The position numbers and the translations under genes were made by a program. The notes beneath the pieces were generated by a model, which was not told the DNA's origin, made no database searches, and saw nothing but the letters and a program-made list of their open reading frames with translations. A DNA stretch of 64,000 bases, taken from positions 11,383,141 through 11,447,140 of the forward strand of contig NC_062975.1 in the NCBI RefSeq assembly GCF_023078275.1, given 5' to 3'. Below, piece by piece: positions 10,754-25,700 of this stretch (its first letter is position 1; each line of letters starts with the position of its first letter). The DNA is from Leguminivora glycinivorella (taxonomy: Eukaryota > Arthropoda > Insecta > Lepidoptera > Tortricidae).

Positions 10754-13700
10754 CTGTGGAAATAACACAGACTTGTAACAAACAGTAGGCAGACACATAC
10801 AAGGTTAGGTAAGTTGGCAACAATGTGTGGTAGGTTAAAAGCGTGAATAAATGCAATAGGTACCTATCCTAATTTTACCGTACACAATCGGTAAATCAAA
10901 GTTGTAAATACTAGCAACTAGGTTCGCTACGTCCGCTCATAACAATGTAAAGCCTATCGTTTAATGTTGGAATAAATTGGTCGCATCGACAATAAATTGC
11001 TTATGCAAATATGTATTAATAGCTCCGACGCGGCAGTTAGAAAATGTAAAATTGTCGTAATTAACAATTTCTAATTTGATGTAAATACATATCTATCTAG
11101 ATATGCATATTTCAAAAGAAATTTCTCCCTCTGTGTCTCTGTATGTTTACGATGAACTCAAATACTATTGAGCGGAATTTCATGTAAGTAGTTTTTACCG
11201 AAGTAGCAATAGAGTGTTTCTTGATCTTGTTCGAAGAAAGTATTTTTAAGAAAATAACACTACAAAGTAAAAATCGGCTCCAGAGAGAACAGTCCATAAA
11301 TTCATGATAGGTACACGTCGGAAGCTAGCGGGTTACTTCTGGATGAGATTGGCTCAGGACTGGAATAAGTGGCGTAAAGGCGTAACTACACGAATGAGTA
11401 AAATTTACTTTTAAGGCCACTTGCACCACCCGCTTAACTCAAGGTTACTGGGCTGTCAACTGTCAAATTCCATATAAAATGGTGGGTTAACTTCGGGTTA
11501 ACCCTCCATTTTCGGTGGTGCAAGTGACCCTGAGAGTTTTTTTCTTATTATCTTACCAGGCGGCGTGTCACTTTTGGTGATGACGGAGGGCCGGTTGTAC
11601 GGCGGCGGCGCGGGCCGCGAGCGTAGCCGCATGTCGATTGGCGCTTCGTGCTTGCCCGGGTACTCAGGAGGCGCTGTGGGCGAAGAAAAAATGTTTAGTT
11701 GACATTACTGATATTTTATACCCACAGAAATAACATATTTATGTAGGATAATTGCATGAAACGAATCGGCACAACTTTTAACCCTTAAATGCATAGTGAT
11801 GTATATATGCATCATCTATTTTTGACTCTATTGATAGCATGTCAAAATTCAAATTTGCATAAATCTTTGTCAAGGTCATGCATTTAAGGGTTAAGACAAG
11901 GCGAAGTGAGTGAATGCAGTTGAGTGACGTCACGGTCACCTATTTAGAGATTTTCCTTCGTATTTTTACGGAAACATACGAACATGTCGTGCCATTTCAG
12001 TCAGTCTCAGCACAAGACGTACTGACACTGTCTGAACTAAACTCTGTCAAACAAGTCTGTCAGTAAATAAGAACAAAGAAAACTATATGCATTATTTCTT
12101 TTGGGGTGCTAGAGAAAAGGATACCTATAGTTTTCTTTGTCCTTATTTACTGACAAACTTGTTTGACAGAGTATAGCATGATAAATATGAACGTTTCCGG
12201 AAAAATACGGAGGAAAACCTTTTCGCACTACATCTGTAAGTAGGTATATTTTTCTATCAGTATTATTAAATAGAAATTGGATTTAAAATAACAACTGTCA
12301 AGGTTATCGTGCAAAATATTTTAAACCATATTTCAAAAATAGCGTACCCCATTATCGGAAGTTAATATTTACTTTTCATTGGCCTAATGGAACCTGTAAT
12401 TGTTCCAACTCCAACTAAAATAATTTCACGGCCTTCATGCTAAAATAACACAAGTAGGGGATGTCCATTATCCGATTGTCATTCGAGCAGCGTGCGAAAA
12501 CCAATCAGACGCCTATTTTCCTATAACTAAGGGGTGTTTTCCCGGCCTTTGATTCAGCAACAGGTGGCGATCAACTCGCGGTAGTGATCGTTGCCAAAAC
12601 AAAGATTGTGTGAGTTATATCCATATATGATTTATCGGTATTCAATGTTTGATTCGGAGGATGAATTTTCATTTAGAAAACGATTTTACAGCAGAATTTT
12701 TTGTGCTGGAAACTTACTCCACGAGTTTTCTGTCCATCGTCGTTTTATTGTATAAAGTGGGCAATCGCTGGCTTCGGATTCGTATGTCAACAACATGAAC
12801 ACGTTGGCAGTAAATGCAGTAATTATAGTAAATGAACTTGGGTAAAATATTTAATACTGAGCCTTATCGTTTATTATAGGCACTGTAAATAAACGAAAGT
12901 AGTATTGACAGCGATATTAGGTTATATCGCAAATAAATAAACAGTCTACCCTTACGTATCATTAAAAAAATCGTAAGGATTTTTATACTCTAATATATTC
13001 ACGATTGCCGCTTTCAATAAGAAACTACTCTTTCCATTATAACAACAAAGAATGCAGAATATTTGATATTAAATTCTTAAAAAAAAAGAACTAAGTATAA
13101 AGCATAAACTGAAATAGATACCATACACTAAAGAAAAAGCGATCAAGCCCACTGTTGGCGAAGCCGGGAATCGAACCCGGGTCTCCAGCTAACGCGGCTG
13201 ACGTGATAAACCGCTACACCACCTCGACCGCCGAGGTACCCGTCGAAATTTATCTAGTGTATTTTATCTCTGAAGGCTAGGCGCCTTTGACCAACTCTAA
13301 GGGCGAGCAATTTGTGCTTGCACCTCCTATATGAATCCTTTCGCAGGATTACGATATCGAAGTCGAGGTGGTGTAGCGGTTTATCACGTCAGCCGCGTTA
13401 GCTGGAGACCCGGGTTCGATTACCGGCTTCGCCACCAGTGGGCTTGATCGCTTTTTCTTTAGTGTATGGTATCTATTTCAGTTTATAATTTATATACACC
13501 GTGTTTCACTTAACACTAAAAACCTGAAAACCGTTTGTTCAGAATCGAGAGTAGAATCGATTGAGCTATATCTTGATGGGGGTAATATTTTTATTAAAAT
13601 TAGTATTATTAGTTATTTTTTATGTGCCTATTCTATTGTATTCGTAATACAACATTGTGTATATCGCATTGCTAGAGGTTGTTTACCTTTTTCAGTATTT

Positions 13701-16700
13701 GGGGGTATTAATACTGGCTGATGGTTACTTGGACGATTATTTTTTCCGCAACGAGTTTGACGTTGTTTGTCAGTTTATCATAAGTCATAACAATTTGAAC
13801 TCGTACCTAATTACAACCTTGTCATTTTGAATAATGGGTTTAAATTTGCTTACTGCGATTACCTGTCCAATTTGAAGTCTACTGTGACAAAGCTTTAAAG
13901 TGTTTTACAGTGACATCTTAGCTGTCTATTGGTAAACCTTATGTCGTTGCAGTAACGTACACAAATAAATAGTTTTATGGTTTATGATAGTAGTTAGCAA
14001 TTACTTTATTGAGTGTAGAGCTAAAAGTCAAGTAGAGCTGTACAGAAAATTAAAAATTCAATTTAAAAAAAAGTAATCATCAGATTAAAAGATGAATACT
14101 CTAGATGAGTTTAAAAAAATAAAGGTCAGTTGGGGTGTCTGAGGTTTTGAGTGATACCGGTAACACGTTGTATAGTAGTGTTACTACTTAAAAAACAAAT
14201 CAAAAAATATTTAATAAAATAATTTGATTTGTTCCCTACATCGGTAAGTATAAAGCGTTCTTCAGCTATTTCATCATCATAAATTTATTCAACGTCTAGA
14301 AGATCTAAAACTTGAAAACTATTTTATGCATGTAATCTGGAATCCTTTTCAACATGGCGCGCGTGTAACCAAGAAGGCAGTTTTAACTTATACACTCATA
14401 CCTTTAGGACGCCATGTAACAATTTCTGGTCCTATAGTGGTCGAGAGCACCAAATTAAATCACATTAAATAGTCCTATAAATAGTCTATATTGGTACTGT
14501 AGAGCCGATTTGGCGCAATTATGCAGCCATTTAGTGATATAATAGGGCTATAGCAGTATCATCCGTGACGTTTAAGGTCTATAATGGTGATGTGATGATG
14601 ACTATTGTGCTAATTTGTTGACATAGATGACACAGTAACGCTATTATAGTATCAATTTATGCTATAGTAGCATTTGAGATTCCGTTATACAGGTTTTTTG
14701 TTCTGTAATAGCAGTTGCCGTCCCTTTTAATGCGAATGAATGAAATTTCTAAAATAATTTAATGTGTGTAATATTTAACAAACGAGGAACTTTATGAAAA
14801 GTGGCGTGTGAACTTGTGAAGTTTAGTGTCAATCAAAATAATTTAGATTTCGTATAATTCCATCATTACTGCAAAAAGGTATGCGATGGAAATTTTACCG
14901 TTAAAAGAATATTAGTTTAATGGAGTATTTTAAGTGCGCCCTCGATTTATACCTGTTTTGAATAAAATAAATAAATATAATTTAATACAATAAAATTATT
15001 GGCACCATAGTTTCTACTATGGATTCCAAGAAGTAAAACATACGCTTTTATAGTTCGACTATGTCACTTATCATACGCATTCACTGCCATAAGCCCGCCA
15101 TTGTGGATTCAATTAGGATTGCATGAGACTTTAACTATGATCCAGTTTAACTTATAAGTTCTTTATATAGAAAACAATACTTGATTTCAATGTTTTACTA
15201 TAGAAAGATCTTCTAAACATTTTTTTTTTATAAAACATATAGTAAACTCAGCTATAACGCTATTGTGTTTTAAAAGAGATACCGAAACCATTATTCCACA
15301 GTTCTGTGATATAAAAGAGTAATTGTGACGTATACGGCGATGAGGTATAAAAGGCATTAGAAAACGACTATTAACGCTTTTCAAAGCTATATAAACGTAT
15401 CCTGAAAACTTCATTATACAGCAAAATAGCTCTATAATGGTATTCATATCACTACTACAGTGTTAAATACTGTAGCAGTGTTTTCCAAAGCCACTATATC
15501 CCAAAATAGTGGTATAGTTAGGTTTTAATTTCTGTTAAAATACGACTACTAAAAATACTATAAGCGGCTTGTTGGGAACCTTAATAGCGCAAATTGATAG
15601 CATAACAGTGATTCCTAACACTATTATACAATAATATTGTTCTTTAGTAGGTTATTTGATCCTGTTATAGACCAGGCCTATAGCGGCTGTATAAAATGGT
15701 GATATAAACGTTTACATCACTTCCTAATAACACCTTTTAGCTGTATAACACAACAACTATAGCGGCTTGTCGGGAACCTTAATAGCGTAAATTGATTGCA
15801 TAACAGTGATTTCTAACACCATTATATAATAATATTGTTCTATAGTAGTCATATTTGATCCTGTTATACATCAGGCCTATAGCAGCTCTATAAAATGGTG
15901 ATATAAACGTTTACATCACTTCCTAATAACACCTTTTAGCTGTATAACGCAACAACTATAGCGGCTTCTCGGGAACCTTAATAGTGCAAATTGATTGCAT
16001 AACAGTGATTTCTAACACCATTATATAATAATATTGTTATATAGTAGTCATATTTGATCCTGTTATAGACCAGGCCTATAGAGTCTCTATAAAATGGTGA
16101 TATAAACGTTTACATCACTTCCTAATAACACCTTTTAGCTGTATAACGCAACAACTATAGCGGCTTGTCGGGAACCTTAATAGCGCAAATTGATTGCATA
16201 ACAGTGATTTCTAACACCATTATATAATAATATTGTTCTATAGTAGTCATATTTGATCCTGTTATAGACCAGGCCTATAGCGGCTCTATAAAATGGTGAT
16301 ATAAACGTTTACATCACTTCCTAATAACACCTTTTAGCTGTATAACGCAACAACTATAGCAGCTTGTCGGGAACCTTAATAGCGCAAATTGATTGCATAG
16401 CAGTGATTCCTAACACACTTATACAATAATATAGATCTATAGTAGTCATATTTGATCCTGTTATAGACCAGGCCTATAGCGGCTCTATAAAATGGTGATA
16501 TAAACGTTTACATCACTTCCTAATAACACCTTTTAGCGGTATAAGCTTATAGAGCTAAAAGGTGTTACTGGAGGCTTTTATACGACAAGCGGTCACGCCG
16601 AAAACCTTTATACGACATCTATAGTAGCTTTTGGCGTCGAAAACCAAAATTATAGCACTAAAATGTTACTTGGGGTCTGAGTGAAGTCATTTGGATATCG

Positions 16701-19700
16701 TGTGTTTCTCTCATGCTTGCCCGTATCTGTATAGGTGCGGGCGAGACGCACGTTGCCAGAATGACATCTTTAGAGTATTTTTCTGAAGTCGTATACGTTT
16801 GAATTGGCCTGTGAGTCCTTTGAGGCGGGTAACAAACGCCCAGTGTAATTAAATTTAGAGGACGTGGCTGGAAAGGACGAGTCGGGAGACTGTTTTGTAT
16901 GTTTTCTGCGGAAACTATTATTTATCCGGGAACGTTGAAGAGAATACATAATGTGTAACTAATGGGCACAGTTGTGTTAAATAATGGTTCTTTAGGCACC
17001 TATACAGCTACGGGCAAGCATGAGGGAAACAAACGATATCCGAATTGACATCCTTCAGATCATCTTCAGATGTCCTAATGATATCAGCGTAAGTTAGAAT
17101 TGCCCTCTTTGTTAACCTGTTTTGAGTAGCCGTACGAAATTTTTTGAATTAAGTATAAAAATCATCATCATCATCATCATCCTCCTTGCGTTATCCCGGC
17201 ATTCGCCACGGCTCATAGTAAGTATACAAATCATATCAATTAAGTATAAAAATCGTTGTGAATAAATATGGGTACCTACTACCTAAGAATATTTGGGTAA
17301 AAACTGACACGTGGTGTAGTATTATCTACAAAAAATATTCAAAGCGTTTATTAATTTCGATTTCTCCGTCAGATTACAAGCGTAATTGTAATTGTACATA
17401 ATTAGACAAATTATTGGCTACGTGCACGACAATTACGCCCACTACCATGTGAACCTGAAGTGGAAAATGTCAAAAAATGACATGTAAACAAACATTATAT
17501 TTTAACGATTTTTCGTTAATTTTAAATAAATCGAATAACAAGAGCTACTATTTCAAGTGTAATTTAGGTAGATAGATTATAAAGACATGGATATAATACC
17601 AAAAATCAGTTTCCAAAGCATTACTCACGGTATAAACTTCCAACCCCAGACTACAGAAAGAGTCAATAAATTGGTGCTGGCAGGGCATATAAGGAATCTT
17701 GAAGAACATAGGAGTAATGGTACAAGTTCTTCGAGCTAGTGATATGGTATTCGCTAAACCTCCGTCCCGTTAATGCCGTATAAAACAAATCTAAACGTAA
17801 GTACCTAGTCATGTCCGCGGCCACAGAAATATCCGACACGGGGCTATTCCCAGGCTAGGCCTGAATCTTTAAGCATAATCTTTTACGGTAGGACAAATAC
17901 TAACAGACTATTGAACAATATTAGGTAAACAAAGCTTAAATATAATTTATTATAATGTTTTGTTTTGACATGTCACTTACGTTTTCTCTTCACCGTAGCT
18001 ATCCATTTAGTTCTTTGATCCTATTTCCAGTGTGCTCTAAGAAACGCATAGAACGTGCAACGACTATTTATGCCATTATTTGTACAATTAACAACGAAAT
18101 AACATTGATGCCCCATATCAAACATTACACATTGTATTATATTGTATGAGTTTTGATAGATGACAACCACAATCAGTGTCGATTTTGACCACTGCAAGCA
18201 CTGCGATCGCTTTGCTTACCCCCTCCATGCACTTCGCACGAAGCCAATAGGCAGTTATTAGAGTTCCGTACAAAACTTCGTGGCTTTTGTATATAGTTTG
18301 ATTTTTAAACCTTTCTCATTGTGGGGTGCGCAGGGTAAACTCGCCTCATTCGGTGACACGCCTAATTTGGTGAAACAACCAAAAATCATCTTTCGGAATA
18401 GTGCTTCAAAGCTTGTATCATAGAATTAGGCGAGTTTGCCCTAGTGCGTAACTAAACAAAGGCAGTAGGTAAGGTTCCTTGTAACAATGTTCGAATTTAG
18501 AATTTTATCAAACTTTGTTAGTTATACAATTACAGTACGAGTATCCCGACATTATGCCAATAGAATGTAGACTAATAACACTTTGCAGCATTCTATCGTT
18601 CAACTATGCATTCGGGAGTATATTTGCTTCAGACTAAATTTTTCGTCATACAAGTGGGTTCACCCATATATATGAACGAATAATCAATATTATAAGGACA
18701 TTCTTACACAGATTAACTGAGTCCCACAGTAAGCTCAAGAAGACTTGTGTTGTGGGTACTCAGACAATGATATACATAATATACATAGAAAACATCCGTG
18801 ACTCAGGAACGAATATCTGTGCTCATCACACAAATAAATGCCCTTACTGGGATTTCAATCCAGGACCGCGGCTTAGCAGACAGGGTCACTAAGCGCTAGG
18901 CCAAACCGGTCGCCATAATAAAATGATACTGACTATTTAAATTTTATCTAAATAGATGAAAATTGATGAAATGTTTACCTTTTCCATTGGTAGTGAGGTT
19001 GGCGGGCGCGTCTTCATCATCCAACTCGCCGTCACTGTGCGGTGCCCGCGCCAGCGCGGGTCCGATTCGCCGCTCGTTGAACGATTGCGAGCGAAGCGCC
19101 ATTTTGCCGTTTTCTCTGGAAATATTGATTAATCATTTAGAAGTGGTCGATATCAGTTTAGGGCCACACCGACTGGCGTCTTTGGAGCGTCGGCGTCTGG
19201 ACAGCGCTATGGAAAATAGCGTCTCTGCGCAGCGCAGTTGCGCCGACGTAATACAGATGAACTGCAACTTGTATGGGAACTGAACGACGACGTTGCAGTT
19301 GGATTACAGTCCGTCTGTATCTCCTGATTGAGTTGACAAGGCACCGACGCTCGGAAAACAATAATTGTTGATATTCTCTTCACGAAATAATGTGCTGCCA
19401 TGAAACATAATATGAACGTGGGAGATTCTTACAGTTTGATTTTTTAAATCTACACTTTTGCTATAGGCTCGCGAAAAATTGTCCGCCCAGTTCGATATTA
19501 GATGGCAAAGGCACCTACACTTAACTTACCTAAGTATCAATTTAATGTATATGCTAATAAAGAAAAAAGCCTTTAAAATAAACCTTTGTACGAGAAATTT
19601 AAGCACTTAATGTACCTACAACAAATGTTCCAAGAAAATTGTCTCCAAGTAAAAATAGGAACAACATTAGCGACTAACATCGGTCTCCCACGTCTCTGCC

Positions 19701-22700
19701 CCGCGGTACTCCGTAAAACTCTTAGTTTAAATCAAATATTCAATTTCACTTGACGTCGCTTACACAAAGATGAGGAAAGGTGAGAAAAACGATTGTAATA
19801 AATTCATAAGCTAACAACTCAGGTGCACCATTTCCATATTAATACCCGAGACGAAAGCAAGCGAAAGTTGAAGGCCTAATCTAATACTCTTGGGAGTCTA
19901 GTTACCTCGACACGTATCTACCTTGGATAATGCTCTATGCATATTTGATGCAACGTAGCTTATTAATTTCGGCTTAAGTGCATGCATAGGCAGATTAGGC
20001 AGCTGTGTAGTTTGGCCAACTAAGCAATAAGGGGAATCATACAAAGGCCTTGACTTTTCGTGTCTTCTTTACTTGATGGTGTATTGTATAGTGTGTCAAA
20101 GGAATTAGATTTCCTATTGTTTGTAATAAGTAAATATCAAAGTTACCAATAACATGTCATTTGTACGGTCGACTACAAAGAGATACATCTTATTGTAGTC
20201 GACTGTACATAATAGCAGAGCAGAGTAAAAATGACCGGAATCATATTTACAAAATGAATAATATGTGATCCCAAGGGGCTATAGCATTTCAGGTAAAGGT
20301 TTAAAATATTTTCATTTTGGAGTATCTCTCGGAAATTATATCCAGAATCTGGCACCAGAAAAGATTGGTGCCAGAATCCTGTTTCATCGGATTTTCTTTA
20401 GAGCATCACAGTCCATGAATCTTGCAAATCGGGAACTGGTATTCTTGAAGTAGTATAGGTACTCTTATCTAAAAGTCCCTACATATTAATGGCAAACATC
20501 TGCTTCACAGCCAATTGAGCCAATGTAAAAATCACCACTCGAACATGTGAAGAGGTGTTTTCCTAATTTGTGTAGTGTATTTATGCCCATCAGGCTGAGG
20601 GCAAGTTCGATAAACAGGCAAGTTCGCCAAGCGTGACGAAGCCGTATTTGTGTACGGTGGTGTTAGGCATGTACATATTTGGTGTTTGCGGCAAACACCA
20701 AGCGAGTGGAACCTCTATTCGCTAGTTTCACGACTGGTGCTGCCCTCACTTTGTAGTTCCTATGGCTGCTGCAAGTGCAAGCATTCATATTTGACATATA
20801 CTATAAGATTATGTTTATTTGTAACAATCAGCGCAGCTTCTTCACGCACGTTGCCAGTACCAACATGTGTGCTAACCTGGGTCTGTAGTCAGGCTGCCTG
20901 GTCCGGCGCTCGCGCCTCCACTTCCCCGTGAGTTCCTTCGGCTGCGCACGCGGCGTTTCTGGCGACAGCGTCCGATCTCCCTCTGACTCGCCGCTCGAAG
21001 CTGTGCTTGGAGTTTCTGGAACAATACACGCAATTTGTTACAACCTGACGATAATCTAAGGATATTTTTGGTTGCTTAGTAGCCTCAAATCTTATATCTG
21101 CGGGGGCCCTCACGGATTGGGATTTGTAGCTTAGTTTAAGCATAGGCTATATTTATAGGGATATTTGACCCTGATCAACATAACCTGTAGCTTACAACAA
21201 AAACTTACTAATACATGATCGTTTGATCAAATATGTATTTTCATTAACTTCGGTAGACCGTAAACGACCATTTTCTACACATGGGCTTATTAGGTAGTTG
21301 AACACATTTTAAAAACGAAGAGCGTTGTTTTAAACTACTTGTATATAAGACACAAAATGTTCTTTTGTTATTAGAAAAGCGATAATGGTTGTGTTTTATT
21401 TGTCACGCTTTTTTTGTACAATACATTGCAAAACTTACAAAAATTGGATCTCTGTACGTTCAATCGATATATTCTTGTAGCTGAAATGTATAAGATTATT
21501 AAAATAATTACAAAAACAAAGACAGAATCACACGAGTGTGAAAATGATTATTGAAGGATGCCCCAGTCCTGTTGTGTAAACTTGAACTGAGCCCAAACTT
21601 TTAATTGGAATCCGGTCCAATCATATTCTCATCAACTCTGATATAGATAGACAGTGATTTTATAGAGACAAACTCATTAAGGAGCGTGGTTGGCGCCACA
21701 TAACTACCCACTTAGTTAATGACCCAAATAATTATGAATCAGTATAGCGCCAAAATATTGAGGTGGTCCTAATATTTAATAATCACAAACGGCAATGGTG
21801 GATTAAAACCTTCTATAATTTAGGCAAAAGCATACCTACAAACAATTAAAGCCATCGTTGAATTATCGAGCAGAAAAGTGAAACATATTAAATGTACCTT
21901 TTTGAGGAGACGCTACCCAAGGCTGCCACAGAGGCAGATTGAATTTGGGTGAATGAGGAGGTTCCATCTGTAGAAGATCAAGATTGTGCAACGAAGTCCG
22001 AGCAAGAAGCAGCAGGTAATCCAGAGATTCCATCATCACAGCCCGCAGGCAACACACTATCAGACACTGCACCTAATGCTGAACCACAAGAACATATTCT
22101 TCAAAAAACAGCACTAAAAAGGCATGTAATCGCTAATCACTTTCACACCATGGAATTGGAAAAACACTGATTATCCAAATGGGGAGCGAACCGATAGACA
22201 AGGCATTGGCGTCCCGGCACAGGTAACACTGAAGGCCGACTGAACAAAAAACGAGCTGGAAGAGATTACATCGGAATAAATAAATGAGATGAACAAAAAA
22301 CAAACCGAAAAGCAAAAAGAGCATCACGCTACATCCACGCGGCCGGACGTTGCGGCGCTTCCTTCGAACCCTCCCATACAGGACGTTCTCGGGCGACCAC
22401 CAGTTGATATCGTGAACCTTCAACTTGACGATGACTTGCGTAACCGCCGGCGGATAAATGATATTCGCGATACAAAAGAAAATAAAAGCAAAATATTTAC
22501 AAGAGATTCATAAATATTCACCCGCCAAAGCCGAAATTCGTGGATTATATTTTAAAGCTAAGTAGCAATACGAATAGTACGAGTAGGTTGTAAAATACTA
22601 AGAGAATACTGTACGGTGCGCCGGTACTAAGCAAGACCTCAAACAATAAAATATACCTACAATGACGTGTTAAAACACCGGAGACGACGACAAATTGAGA

Positions 22701-25700
22701 TCACTGTAGCCAACAACTTTCGATGCTGCTGCACAATAACGTACACAGTCCCATTGTGTTTCAGTCAAATCGTTTTTATGTCACGAATGTCTCATCTCCA
22801 TATCACAAAGGAATTGATGATATCACACATTTTAAGTCAGCAAAGCGCCAATTTTGCATAAAACATTTTTGTTGATACCTCGATTTTGTTTTTCTCGCCG
22901 ATCGACCTGGATTTCTCAAGAATGTATAATTAAAGAGCTTTTGATACAATAACACGATTGTCTATTCTAATTTCAGCTATTGTTCTTTAAAAGATTTTCT
23001 TGATCATTCGGGTTTAAACGTTGCGAATATTTTATAGAAAACGCACTTCAAGAATGTTTTTATAAAGTCTTAAAGATTGATTAAGTCCCTAATTGAATCA
23101 TCCTGTGTTTGGAATACATCAACCTGTTCGGTCCATTCATGAAAGTGCGTGAGCGCAGGGCGCGGGGATTAATGAACCCCCTTTACACTTCCACCTTCCC
23201 TCACCTTGCTACTACCTCCAGCTATCCCATCTACTTCGAACTCAAACGGTTACCACCGGAAATAAAGTCTAAACTCGCTTGCGGAATCAATAAAGTGCAG
23301 TGCATTCTCAGCGAGACAAATCGAATTCTGTTCTTTGCTCAGCAGAGTCCAAATTGATTCGCAAACACTGAGGTAAGCCGGGTTTAAATTACGGTGGTTG
23401 TATCCTTGGAAGGTTGTTTTGTTCTGCGGCGGGGCGGGAGAGGGGAGTTAAGAAACTGTGAGAAGTTACTGGGATGCTGCACTGTATAGGCATTAGTTTT
23501 TTATTGTCTAATAGAGGCAAAGGCTCGCCGACAGGTAATCTTTGGCGCCGCTCTTCATTAAGGAGGCCGAAGGGATTTGCGGACACAAATGAGAAATTGA
23601 GGGATGGACTGTAAAGCTGTATTACGGTTTAATGTTTCGACTTTAAATGGGTATGGTTTTTTATCCTATTTTTACCAATTGGTTAATTCTAACTATACTC
23701 CGTAAAGTCTAATTTCTATTAACTGTATAAAAACTGGTAGAAATTATGTTAACTATATAATTTCTATTAACTGAATAAAAATAGTCAAGGTCATAAGGCG
23801 TGACAATAAATAAACCTACTAAATATTACACCCCAGAGCACTCAAAAAGAGTCACTTTCTACAGAGAACTCCATAAAAAAATCTAAATTAATAGCGAACA
23901 AATATATTCAGAAAGTTTTTTTTTACTTAACTAAAAATTCTAAAATCTCTATCGTAATCAAGGTACCTATGAGTAATCAAGGTAACTAAGAAAGTAAAGT
24001 ATGTACAGTCACCGGCATAAATAAGTGATGATTTATGTACCTTGTCGCTTTTAACTGTTTGACAATTTCGTATGACATTTCAAACAAGACGTTAATGTGA
24101 CAAGGTATAGAAATCATCAGATATTTATGCCGGTCACTGTACCTACCGGGAAGTATTACACCTATCTAAATGTTAATCAAATATGCATTTCATCTCGCTC
24201 TCATTATACAAAATGTGAAACGGAAATACAAATTTCATCAAAAATGAGACAGGTGCAGTTCCACCCTAACGTAGTTGTTATGCTTGTAGTTCGCAAAGTG
24301 GTTATTGTATAAAACGTAATGAGTTCTATATCTGAAGATGTTAATGACGAAACTTCCTTCATTAAAAGTTAGCGAATTGTGGCCGCGGGACAAAGGTTCC
24401 ACCAAAACATTTCAATTTTCTTAGGTGCCTGCTTATTAGAGATTCTACCTAAAAGAATTTACTTGATATGAAAATACATAATTATATTAATTGATAAATT
24501 AGAATTTGAATGGGAAGCTATTGGGTGTGGGACATAATCATGTCACGAACATGTATAATTTCGCTCATTTGATCTAAATGCTAATTGTGAAATACATTAG
24601 TTCTCTTTATTTGTATTTGCAAAGTATAGATATCTAACAAAATGTGTGGTGAAAGGAGGAAGAAATCTATGTGTTTTTATTCTTCATGTCTTATACCTAT
24701 GGTAACTTATTAAGTTATTATTTTTCATTGCAGTATACATCTTGCATTTTAGGGCATTTTCAGAATTTGGGACCCACAATTAGCGTAATTTCGTCACAAA
24801 ACTGACTGCGAGTTAATTTTTGTTAACAACTTACGCTAATTTTGGGTCCCAAATTCTGAAAATGCCCTTTAAGGGTACTAGAAACAAATGCAATCTACAA
24901 ACGAACATACGTCGCTAAGGTACTACAGCTGCTCAGACGAAAAGTCATAAATGTGCTCATCCGCTCATCCTATGACGTAAGTTTCTACTTTGAATATAGT
25001 TAGCCTGTCCCGAACCATTTAAGACAACTTTAAAACGGGCTCAAAGATAAGATCCAGAGGAGCCTCGCTCAGCGGACTGTAATTAAAGGGTTGGGCGTTA
25101 TTTTTCCCAATTTCTTTTTCTTTTTGATCTTTTGTTGGTTCGGCGCCATTGGACCGGAGCGAGGCTACAGACGTCCGTAGGACAAACTTATTACTTCTAG
25201 TAGAATGAATTTCATTAGTAATCGTGTATTTGTTTTGTAGGTATACTTAGATAAAGTACCAATTTTTTTTCATAAAACAAATAGATATTGTTGTAAATTT
25301 CTAGCTTAAGTATGCATACTTTCGTGTGGCTGGCTTTCACATAATGTAGTCAATTGGATCCACGATGTTTCTATATGTCTAACAAATGTGTCAATTACTT
25401 TTATTATAAGTGTACTCCGCATGTACAGCAAAAACGGTCATATAACGATTTGCTTGAGTCATATATACTAGTAATATGAAAAAAAAGTGGTGCCAAGAAG
25501 TTTATGAATCCTGAATGCCACATGACAAAATATCCATACTCATTTTAGGTATTTTTAACAGATATCTACATAAGCTACAGCGGGCCAAAATCTCGACTGG
25601 GGGGCAATTATAACTGATCCATTTTTTTATTATTACACCATGATGTGGAGTTCTACATGTATCCATTGAACACGCCTACCATATGTAACCGGTGGACATT

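Noticed and set aside
13150..13440. Functional tRNA genes
   Set aside because: The A and B boxes are good, but the acceptor stem pairs badly and the tail is repeated; SINE heads explain it better.
20889..21143. 84-aa minus-strand frame as the Tgi reading
   Set aside because: It stops inside the exon; the alternative frame stays open to the donor and matches the neighbouring phases.
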